In this document: one piece after another, positions 1-7,130 of the stretch
Layout of the letters: each line of letters begins with the position of its first letter
Numbering within the stretch: position 1 is the stretch's first letter
Origin: Larix sibirica
Taxonomy: Eukaryota > Streptophyta > Pinopsida > Pinales > Pinaceae
DNA: 11,608 nt
Direction of reading: 5' to 3'
Assembly (NCBI GenBank): GCA_004151065.3
Contig: NWUY0300051941.1
Coordinates: 21,716-33,323 of the forward strand
Notes under the pieces: model-generated
Database searches by the model: none
What the model was told of the DNA's origin: nothing
The model's input: only the letters and a program-made list of their open reading frames with translations
Translations under genes and position numbers: made by a program

Positions 1-155
1 AACCAACTTTCTAACAACGACTTAATCACCACACCAACACCCAAAGTTTCTTGAAGTAGAATGATATCCGGGTGTTAAAGAGATACCACTCTACGTAGTG
101 CTGATATTTTATGGGGACCAGCCAGACCCCGATAGTTAAATGACATAACTTTCAT
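1..155 (-). pseudogene. LINE ORF2, N-terminus of endonuclease domain (copy A, partial)
   Basis: ORF2 of plant LINEs begins with an apurinic-like (EEP family) endonuclease that nicks target DNA, followed by reverse transcriptase. Only about 51 codons are visible. The ATG is at 155-153 and overlaps the ORF1 stop by one base. The protein starts MKVMSFNYRGLAGPHK, matching the usual first strand of these endonucleases (S-F/W-N-C-R-G-L); the usual Cys is Tyr here, whereas copy B keeps Cys. Further on is PDIILLQET at about residues 29-37, containing the QET motif whose Glu is a catalytic metal ligand in this family. A premature TAA at 77-75 (codon 27) breaks the frame, perhaps a decayed CAA. Recognition rests on motif and position; the rest of the protein lies beyond the left edge. 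Confidence 0.82.
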
Positions 156-157
156 TA
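152..157 (-). promoter_or_regulatory. TAATGA stop-start overlap between ORF1 and ORF2 (copy A)
   Basis: On the minus strand the ORF1 stop TAA (157-155) and the ORF2 start ATG (155-153) share one base, giving TAATGA. The same hexamer sits at the same place in copy B although the surrounding bases differ. In the silkworm LINE SART1 a UAAUGA junction is known to couple ORF2 translation to ORF1 termination. A similar role here is inferred from sequence only. Confidence 0.75.
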
Positions 158-2139
158 GTGTACCCTCTTCTGGGCACACACCGCTCTAAGTGCCCGATCA
201 ATAGTCACCTATTTACTTTCCAATAGATCCATCTTTTCCTTGGACTGTGCCTTAGATAAATGAGACTTCCTGCCTCTGCCTTTACCCGATTTACACACCC
301 CAGCACCCAGCCCCCCAAGGGATATCTTGGTCAAGGAATGAAGGAAATAGACAGAATCCAAAGAGTTGGTGGGGGAAGAAGAAGAAGGAACTTCTTCAAG
401 GATGGGGTCGGGGTCAGGAGGTAGGTCAAGAAGCATCACACCAGAATTCGAAGGGTTTTTCAAAGAGGATGAGGGATCAAGAGCAATACAGGTGTTTTCC
501 TCTGGGGCAAGTGTGAGGGAGATATTCAAATTTTTTGAAGCCTCTAACCAGTCCAGATTTTCCAAAGAAAAATTATTAATAACAAAATGAAAGGAAAGGG
601 GTTTATGGAATGAGGAATACCCGCAGCCGAAGTCCCTACGGCCAAGAAGGGATTCGGATGTGAGATCCCATTAGGTGCAGATTCATGTGTCAGCCTTTCC
701 AATTGAGTTGCAGCCCTAGCCGATCCCAAAATCAATCCCTCTGCAGCCTCTGCAGCAGTAGAGGGTTCCGGAAATGAAAGACCAATAGAAGAAGGAGCCT
801 CCACAGCCTAAGGTTTTCCATGTCCGCCAACAACTTCTAGCGCCACATCATGAGGGGGAGCTAAAGATGAATGTCCAACAGGAGGAGGAGCCTCCATATC
901 AATGGGATTTTTGTGACTACCTCCATTTCTCCACCATAGGGGTAGCTTGCAGTCTGCAACCGGGTGTCCATAGGCATGGCATCATCGACAACGAAAAGGA
1001 ACATTTTCATAGTCAATTTTTTGAACATAAGTATAGGGCCCCCAGCTGAGAGTGACATCCAGTGCCAGTCCATCCTTAATATTTAAATTGACCAGAATGC
1101 GAGCTACATTCCTCTGACGGATTTGCTTAAAACTATAATCACCATCCAGATAAGTGCCAACCAAGTTCCCAATACCATTGAAATGTCGCTCCGACTAGTA
1201 ATGAAGAGGTGAGCCGGGTAACCAAACCCAAATAGGGACTAAATCCAAACATTCACGACTAGCATCAAACATCGGGTGCCAGAGCTTGATCATAACCGGG
1301 AAATGATCCCAAATCCAGTTTGAATTAAGAACCCACTTCGCATGATATTCACAATGAAAATTGAAAGCAAACCAGTTACAAGTTAATTCAACTACCTCAG
1401 GGGTATAGCCCACCTGAGCAATCCAGTGCTCTGCCACCTAGGCCTCAATGGTACACAGAGAGAAAGATCTGCCCAGTGCCTTAACAACCAAAGTGATACT
1501 AGTCATCTTGACCAATTGATGCCACTCAATATCTTCCCCAAGTACGTAGTTGTATTTTGTCCTGCTTAGCTTCAACCAATGTTTCCTACCACGCTTCGCC
1601 AGTTGGTTTGCATCATCAGAGGAGCGCCCTCCCCACTCTTCAGAGCTGGTACCAGAGCCCACACAAGGGCTGGAAAAGCCACGTTGTTCGTGAGTCTCCA
1701 AAATCCCTAAACCTGTATATTCCCGTGGCCCTTCAACATTCATCCCAGGGAGTGAATCCGATGAGGGAATGTATGAAAACCCTGGTCCAATAATGCTATC
1801 AATTGTAGAACAGGTACCTCTTCCCACCATCACCGTGTCTTCAATGGCCTATGTTACCTGGTCAGAGGACCAGAGTGGTGTCACAAAATCCTTCAATGGA
1901 GGAGCCGATGAAGAACGAGGTGATGGAGCAGTTAACGGCAGAAGGCCAGGGGATAGTGCCAAAAAGCTAGATGGTGAAAACCCAGGTTCCAATCAAGTCT
2001 CTCTAGAAGTTAACCCAGTCTTCCCACCCTCAGCATTGGTAGCCACATCAAGCCACCCGGTGCTAGGTGTCTGGGTCCAGATCGACATTTCATCCGATGG
2101 GTCAAAGGAGTAGTCCAGTTGTTCATCATATGTTGCCAT
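155..2139 (-). pseudogene. LINE ORF1 (DUF4283 + CCHC zinc knuckle), decayed copy A
   Basis: ORF1 of plant LINEs encodes a nucleic-acid-binding protein thought to coat the element RNA. The start MATYDEQLDYSF at 2139 is chosen because the same ATG is conserved in all three copies; open codons further upstream are not conserved. About 660 codons follow. Residues ~1-180 are Ser/Pro-rich and acidic; a basic RGRKHWLKL stretch precedes a DUF4283 domain at ~210-355 (W-rich, with IWVWLPGSPLHY and ARILVNLNI). A zinc knuckle lies at ~384-397 (DNA 990-949), with C-x2-C-x4-H-x4-C spacing and HAYGHPVADC readable. The tail is Pro-rich and then basic. In-frame stops lie at 1995-1993, 1851-1849, 1440-1438, 1197-1195, 984-982 (inside the knuckle), 810-808 and 211-209. 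Loss of one C in the run at 598-601 shifts the frame, next to a 9-bp length difference from copy B. Clearly a pseudogene. Confidence 0.88.
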
Positions 2140-2341
2140 CGCAGGGAATCGGAACCACAGTAAATAACTGAGCAGCAAATAACAGGTGCAGTAAAAATGG
2201 TAAAAAACAAGCTAGGGTTTAATCTCCCATTGATATAAGACTCACAAACCAAACCCAATGACGTTGTAATCGAGATTTGTATACCTCCACGTCGCCACTC
2301 CTATTGTCAGTGTTGCAGTCTCCACAGTGCCTGACAGCAAA

Positions 2342-2361
2342 AATGGCCACTAGCGGCCATT
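2342..2361. repeat. Inverted repeat in LINE leader, AATGGCC arms
   Basis: AATGGCC (2342-2348) and GGCCATT (2355-2361) are perfect 7-bp inverted arms around the 6-base loop ACTAGC. Copy B keeps a recognisable but eroded version; in copy C one arm has changed. It could form an RNA hairpin near the 5' end of the transcript. Confidence 0.6.
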
Positions 2362-2365
2362 GGTA

Positions 2366-2400
2366 AGCTAGGGTTCGGCCATCTTTAGCAAACCCTAGCT
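2366..2400. repeat. Telobox inverted repeat at LINE 5' end, AGCTAGGGTT arms
   Basis: AGCTAGGGTT (2366-2375) and AACCCTAGCT (2391-2400) are perfect 10-bp inverted arms separated by 15 bases. Each arm contains a plant telobox core (AACCCTA). The same structure is recognisable in copy B (first arm at 4666, one T-to-C change) and in copy C (5499-5508 with 5524-5533, one C lost). It could act as an RNA hairpin or as paired protein-binding sites; the sequence does not distinguish these. Confidence 0.65.
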
Positions 2401-2410
2401 ATCTCTCCTC

Positions 2411-2411
2411 N
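2411..2411. other. Unresolved base at junction of LINE copies A and B
   Basis: A single N lies exactly where the 5' leader of copy A meets the ORF2 start of copy B. Its true length may not be one base. The join may be a scaffold gap or an unclear consensus position, so the contiguity of A and B is not proven. Confidence 0.9.
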
Positions 2412-2468
2412 TGCTGATCTTTTATGGGGACCAGCCAGACCTCGGCAGTTAAATGACACAAATTTCAT
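2412..2468 (-). pseudogene. LINE ORF2 start, 19 codons (copy B, cut off)
   Basis: The frame starts at ATG 2468-2466 and reads MKFVSFNCRGLAGPHKRSA before the unresolved base at 2411. The SFNCRGL segment is the conserved first strand of the LINE EEP-type endonuclease and keeps the Cys that copy A has lost. Catalytic residues further in are absent because the copy stops here. The start overlaps the ORF1 stop by one base. Confidence 0.78.
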
Positions 2469-2470
2469 TA
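2465..2470 (-). promoter_or_regulatory. TAATGA stop-start overlap between ORF1 and ORF2 (copy B)
   Basis: The ORF1 stop TAA (2470-2468) and the ORF2 ATG (2468-2466) share one base. In this copy the frame leading into the stop is open for over 220 codons and the ORF2 codons after it are open to the gap, so the junction is not a product of decay. It matches copy A. Confidence 0.78.
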
Positions 2471-4443
2471 GCGTCCCCTCTTTTGGGCACGCACTGCTCT
2501 AAGCGCCCAATCTATAGTCACCTGTTTACCTTCCAACAGATCCATCTTGGCCTTGGACTGTGCCTTAGATAAATGAGATTTCCTGCCACAGCCTTTACTT
2601 GGTTTACACACCCCAACAACTAGCCCCCCAGGGGAAATCTTGGTAAGGGAACGTAAGAAATAGCCGGAATCCGAAGAGTTGGTAGGGGAAGAATAAGAAG
2701 GAACTTCTTCAGGGGAGGGATCAAGATCAAGGGGAAGGTCAATAAGCATCACACCAGGATTCGATGGGGTTAACAAAGGGGATGAAGGGTCAAAAGCAAA
2801 ACAAGAATTTTGCACCGGGTCAATAGAGGGGGAGATATTCAAAGTTTTTAATACCTCCAACCAATCCGAATTGTCCAAAGAAAAATTATTTATAAAGGAA
2901 AGGGGGTTTATGGATTGAGGAATACCCACAACCAAAGTCCTTGAGGCCACGAAAGGAGCCGGAGGTGAGGTCCCAACAAGTACTGATTCCAGTGTCGATC
3001 CTTCCTCATGTGTCGCAGCCCTAACCAGTCCCATTTTCAAGCCCTCTTCGACCTCCGCAATAGGAATGGGTTCAGTAATTGCAAGACCAGTAGAAGGAGG
3101 AGCCTCCACAACCCGAGAAGGTCCATGTTCTAAGTCAGCTTCAAACGCCACATTATGATGGGAAACTGATGTTGTATGGGCAACAGGAGGAGGAGCCTCC
3201 TTAACATTGGAAATTTTGTGACCACCACCATTTCTCCGCTGTAAGGGTAGCTTATAGTCTACAACCGAGTGTCCATAGGCATGGCACCGACGGAATCTAA
3301 TGGGACATTTTCATAATCAAGTTTCTGAACATAAGTATAGGGCCCCCAACTAAGTGTGACATCCGGTGCCAGGCCTTCCTTGATATTTAAATTAACCAGG
3401 ATGCGTGCTACCTTTTGCTGACGGGTTTGCATGAAACTATAATCACCATCCAGATAAGTGCCAATCAGGTTCCCAATACCTTTGAAGTGCCTCTTCGACC
3501 AGTAATGAAGAGGTAAACCAGGTAATTGAACCCAGATAGGGACCAAATCCAACCGTTCACGACTAGCATAAAACATCGGATGCCAAGGTTTTATCATAAC
3601 TAGACAATGATCCCAACTCCAATTTGAATTTAGAACCCATTTAGCTTGTTCTTCACTATGAAAATTGAAAGCAAACCAGTTACGAGTTAATTCAACTACC
3701 TCAGGGGTGTAGCCCAGCTGGGAAACCCAGTGCTCTGCCACCCAGGCCTCGATAGTACATAGAGAGAAGGATCTACCCAACACTTTACCAACCAATGTGA
3801 TACTGGTCATCTTGACCAGTTGATGCCACTCAATATCTTCCCCAAGAGCGTAGTTGTATTTTGTCCTGCTCAGCTTCAACCATCGTTTCCTGCCACGCTT
3901 TGCCGTTTGGGTTGAATCATCAAATGAACTCCCTCCCCACTCTTCTGAGCTGGTACCAAATCCCACATAAGGACTGGCAAAGCCACGCTGTTCATGAATC
4001 CCCAAAAACCCTATACTAGTTTCTTACCGTGGCCCTTCAACAATCAGACCAAGGAGGGAATCCGATGAAGGTAAGTTTGATTTTCCCGGTCCAATAGTGT
4101 TATCGTTTGTAGGAACAGTGCCTCTACCCATCGCCACTGTGCCTTCAATGGCCTGAATCACCTGATCAGAGGACCAGAGGGGTGCCACTATTTCCTTCAA
4201 AGGAGATGCCGATGCCAAACGAGGTGATGGAACGGTTAACGACAAGAGGTCAGGGGATAGTGCCAGAAAATTTGACGGTGAGAAACCAGGTTCCAAACGG
4301 GTCTCTCCAGATGAAAACCCCACCTGCCCGCACCCAGCAATGTTCGCCCCATCAAGCCACTCGGCGCCAGGTGTCTGAGTCCAGATCGGCATCTCATCCG
4401 ACGGGTCAAAGGAATAGTCCAGCTGTTCATCGTAGGTTGCCAT
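2468..4443 (-). pseudogene. LINE ORF1 (DUF4283 + CCHC zinc knuckle), copy B, lightly damaged
   Basis: This is the best preserved long ORF1 of the window, about 658 codons from ATG 4443 (MATYDEQLDYSF) to TAA 2470-2468. The N-terminal ~180 residues are acidic and Ser/Pro-rich. The basic RGRKRWLKL stretch is at ~183-191. A DUF4283 domain spans ~210-355, with CTIEAWVAEHW, IWVQLPGLPLHYW (~303-315) and ARILVNLNI. The C-terminus is Pro/Ser-rich and ends in a basic stretch (GRKSHLSKAQSKAK; AQKRGR). There are two lesions: a premature TAA at 4026-4024 (codon 140, where copy C has GAA), and loss of one T at ~3299-3300, just before the zinc knuckle. Beyond the frameshift the knuckle reads RRCHAYGHSVVDY, so the first Cys is Phe and the last is Tyr. 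RNA binding through the knuckle was probably already lost. Confidence 0.88.
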
Positions 4444-4698
4444 TGCAAGGAAGCATAAACACAGTAAAAACGAACAGAGAAGAACAGGGGCAGTGGAAAA
4501 TGGTAAAAACCGGAATAGAGTTTAACCTACCTTTGAAATAAGACGCAGAACCCAACACCAATGGCGCTATTCATGAGAATAGGAGTCCTCCACGTCGCCA
4601 CGTCTACTGTCAATACAACAGTCTCCACAGTGCCTGACAGCGACGGCCGCTAGTGGCCATTAGAGAGCTAGGGCTTGGCCATCTTTAGCAAACCCTAA
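4444..4698 (-). promoter_or_regulatory. LINE 5' leader (copy B)
   Basis: This 255-bp leader aligns with those of copies A and C and ends at the two unresolved bases. It shows the AGCTAGGGCTT / AACCCTA inverted pair near its outer end (4666-4698, one base changed from copy A) and the shared GTCAGGCACTGTGGAGACTG block. The inner telobox near 4512-4524 has decayed to an ATAGAGTTT-like string. Promoter activity is assumed from LINE biology, not seen. Confidence 0.68.
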
Positions 4699-4700
4699 NN
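4699..4700. other. Two unresolved bases at junction of LINE copies B and C
   Basis: NN separates the outer end of the copy B leader from the middle of copy C ORF1. As at 2411, the gap falls exactly on a copy boundary, so the real distance and adjacency are uncertain. Confidence 0.9.
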
Positions 4701-5275
4701 CTCAGCTTCAGCCATCGTTTCCTGCCACGCTTCGCCGATTGGGTTGAATCATTAGAGGAGCGTCCTCCCCACTCTTCATAGCTAGTACCAGAGCCCACAC
4801 AAGGACTGGCAAAGCCACGTTGTTCATGAACCTCCAAAAACCCTAACCTTGTATCTTCTCGTGGCCCTTCAACATTCAGACCAGGGAGTGAATCCGATGA
4901 GATGAAGTTTGATTTACCCAGTCCACTGATGTTATCAGTTGCAGAACAAGTGCCTCTTCCCACCGCCGCAGAGCCTTCAATGGCCTGAATCACCTGGTCA
5001 GAGTACCAAAGGAGTGTCATTGTTTCCTTCAGAGGAGATGCCGATGAGAGACGATGTGATGGAACGGTTAATGGCAGGAGGTCAGGGGATAGTGCCAAAA
5101 AACTTGACGGTGAAAAACCAGGTTCCAAACAAGTCTCACTAGATGATAACCCAACCTGCCCACACCTAGCATTTTTCGCCACATCAAGCCACCTAGCGCT
5201 AGGTGTCTGAGTCCAGATCGACATTTCATCCGACGAGTCAAAGGAATAGTCTAGTTGTTCATCACAGGTTGCCAT
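4701..5275 (-). pseudogene. LINE ORF1, N-terminal fragment (copy C), open frame
   Basis: This 191-codon fragment starts MATCDEQLDYSF at 5275 and stays open to the gap at 4700. Copies A and B have two and one stops in the same interval. It covers only the acidic, Ser/Pro-rich N-terminal region, for which no domain is recognised, and ends in the basic RGRKRWLKL segment. Open for its visible length, it may come from a younger or less methylated copy, but it cannot make a working protein as it stands. Confidence 0.82.
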
Positions 5276-5542
5276 CGCAGTGAAGCGAAACCACAGTAAA
5301 AATGAACAGCGAAAATCAGGTGCAGTGAAAAATGGTAAAAACCGAACTAGGGTTTAGCCTACCTTCGAAAAAAAGACGTAAAACCCAACACCATTGGCGT
5401 TGTTATCGAGAATTGGAGTCCTCCACATCACCACTTCAGATGTCAGTGCTGCAGTCTCCACAGTTCCTGACAGTGACGGCCGCTAGCAACCATTAGAGAG
5501 CTAGGGTTCAGCCATTATTAGCGAAACCTAGCTAGACTCTCC
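5276..5542 (-). promoter_or_regulatory. LINE 5' leader with probable element 5' end (copy C)
   Basis: This is the only leader followed by flanking DNA rather than a gap. It carries a telobox (plus-strand CTAGGGTTT at 5347-5355) and the outer inverted pair AGCTAGGGTT (5499-5508) / AACCTAGCT (5525-5533). The string GCAACCATT occurs at 5486-5494 and again just outside the element at 5546-5554, so the 5' border could lie some tens of bases further right if the leader contains a degenerate second unit. Confidence 0.65.
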
Positions 5543-7130
5543 ACTGCAACCATTGGTATGATTCAAATGTGTTTACTTCGTAATTTCACTAGTTTTATTT
5601 GTAAAGGGGTGACATAATTATAAGCAACTTCAACATTGGAATTAGTCTTGGTATTATGATAGGTTTTCTATGTTGTAAGACTTTGTCTTTTTTCTAATGA
5701 ATATGGCATCTCCTTATACTACAAGTAGAGGGTGTAATAGTCATGCTATGAAATTAGATAAAAGGATTTAAATTAGAATCTAACATCGCTAGTACTTTTC
5801 ATTAGTCAAAATAGACATAGACGTTTGTTTTAAGTAACCTTCCATCAATTTTACTCGCTAGGGCACAAAAGATGAAGTGGAGAGGTTGTTCCTACGGGAC
5901 TAAGATGACCATATATGTGCAAAAGACAATATAGACTTTTAAGGTTAAGAGACAAATTGATTTAAATTATTGGAGTATTGTGCTAGCATTATTCCATTTC
6001 AACCACAAATATATTAAGCACTGAGAAGGATTAGCAAAACTTGAGTGCAAACCTATATCTACTTAAAATATATAGGTTGAGATGGATCTATGCTAGTTTT
6101 ATTTCTTTTACGTTGTGGTACTTAATTAAATGAAATAAAAGGTTGCCTCTTTCTTTTTTCCTTTTTTTGACATTATGATAACTAAATGATAGAAATCAAA
6201 TGTCAACTTAATTTTCATTTTGGTTTATTACCGTTAACACATGACATGATATGGCATGGTGATTTCTTCCACCTTGGGTTATAAGATCACTTCACTTCTC
6301 TTGGTGCAATAACCATCATTGATCAATCTAGGGTTTTGATCAAAGCATGCAAGCACATAATCCTTAAGCCCATGAGATAATTGTTAGATTGCATGACTAG
6401 TGTTGCAATATAACAGTGCAACAAATTGTTTAACACTAAAATACATGAGCTAGTGAAAGCTTAATTAAGAGATTGCAACAATTAAGGTGCAATAGTATTG
6501 TTGTTATGACCTCGCTTAAGCCAGGAATAGTGTGCAGTTATAAATGAAGACAACAAGAAATTGAGAATGTGGATTGATACAATAAAATATAAAATAGAAT
6601 GTGTATGTGTAGTTTGCATATTAATAACAAAACTAAAACCCACAGGTTAATTTATTTATATGTGAATATGTGGATGCTTAGAAACAAACCCAAAACATAG
6701 CCGAAACAATCAAGACTTGTGCAACATGAGAGGCACCAAATATTACTCGAATATGTAAGCTTTATTGTCGATACAAGGAGCTACAAAATTGGTAAAAATC
6801 GAAGCATCGTAGGGAAATGCTATGAACTCAAGATGTGTAAGAGGATGACTACATGAGTAGTCCTCACAAAGTGTAAAAAATAACAAAGACTAAAATCTAT
6901 CTCCTATTTTATTAGAGTGTTTATATAAGACATGGGTGATCAAATTATCAATTTAGGTGGTTCTTGATGGTTGAAAATGTACATTGAACAACAATGATCG
7001 TCGCCTTACTCCCCTAAATCAATCAAGTTATGGTATGCATTGAACTAATGAAGCTTGCCATTTGTGTGGAATTTTGGTGCTTCTTTAAATGAAACCTCTA
7101 ACAATCTTCTTTCAAATGTCATATATATGA
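5543..7130. other. AT-rich non-coding stretch, no gene recognised
   Basis: Base composition drops clearly in GC compared with the LINE block. No open frame of note, no splice-site pattern with coding bias, no tRNA and no terminal repeats were found. Two adjacent 10-bp palindromes, ATTGATCAAT (6318-6327) and TTTGATCAAA (6335-6344), flank a TCTAGGG string. The stretch is probably old intergenic or degraded repeat DNA. Confidence 0.6.

Larger units (their letters stand above)
1..2410 (-). mobile_element. LINE copy A: leader, ORF1 and start of ORF2 (decayed)
   Basis: This is a non-LTR retrotransposon copy read right to left: 5' leader (2410-2140), ORF1 (2139-155), then the beginning of ORF2 (155-1), which leaves the window. 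It aligns base for base with copy B over almost its whole length, at roughly 85% identity judged by eye. The order of a DUF4283/CCHC ORF1 followed by an endonuclease ORF2 is that of plant L1-like LINEs. It is non-functional: seven premature stops and one frameshift in ORF1, and a further stop in ORF2. The reverse transcriptase, 3' UTR and tail are not in the window, so total length and target-site duplication cannot be given. The right end is an unresolved base at 2411. Confidence 0.88.
2140..2410 (-). promoter_or_regulatory. LINE 5' leader / presumed internal promoter region (copy A)
   Basis: This is the 271-bp stretch upstream of ORF1, alignable with the leaders of copies B and C. LINEs usually carry an internal promoter here, but none is demonstrated. 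Visible elements are three telobox-like motifs (CTAGGGTTT on the plus strand at 2212-2220, and the two arms at 2366-2375 and 2391-2400) and two inverted repeats described separately. The shared block GTCAGGCACTGTGGAGACTG occurs in copies A and B, with one change in C. The leader ends at the unresolved base 2411, close to where homology with copy C also stops, so 2410 is probably near the true 5' end. Confidence 0.7.
2412..4698 (-). mobile_element. LINE copy B: leader, ORF1 and first 19 codons of ORF2
   Basis: This second copy of the same LINE family is in the same orientation as copy A and is flanked on both sides by unresolved bases. Read right to left it holds a leader (4698-4444), ORF1 (4443-2468) and the first 57 bases of ORF2 (2468-2412), after which the sequence jumps to the leader of copy A. 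It is less decayed than A, with one premature stop and one single-base frameshift. The 3' part may lie beyond the left edge if A is inserted into it, or may be missing. Confidence 0.87.
4701..5542 (-). mobile_element. LINE copy C: leader and N-terminal third of ORF1
   Basis: This third copy has the same orientation. It contains a leader (about 5542-5276) and ORF1 codons 1-191 (5275-4701), then stops at the gap in the basic stretch just before DUF4283. Homology with copy A at the outer end is lost near 5542, just after an ACTCTCC / TCTCTCC string, which marks the probable 5' end of the element and its border with unrelated AT-rich DNA. It lacks DUF4283, the zinc knuckle and ORF2 within the window. 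Confidence 0.84.

Noticed and set aside
366-590. Plus-strand open frame of 74 codons opposite LINE ORF1
   Set aside because: It is antisense to the clearly homologous ORF1 C-terminal region; its acidic Ser/Gly-rich translation is a shadow of that coding strand.
1769-2113. Plus-strand open frame of 114 codons
   Set aside because: It is antisense to the ORF1 N-terminal region of copy A; the open frame follows from the codon composition of the real frame, and copies B and C give different antisense products.
4182-4541. Plus-strand open frame of 119 codons
   Set aside because: It is antisense to ORF1 and the leader of copy B, crossing the ORF1 start; no family resemblance.
5276-5375. Splice-donor-like AAGGTAGGC/T in the leaders of copies B and C, suggesting a leader intron
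   Set aside because: Copy A lacks the site, and no convincing acceptor AG precedes the ORF1 start.
1-5542. CRISPR array, bacterial operon or integron as an explanation for the repeated structure
   Set aside because: The repeats are ~2-kb copies of a eukaryotic LINE with DUF4283 and an endonuclease start, not short regular repeats with spacers.
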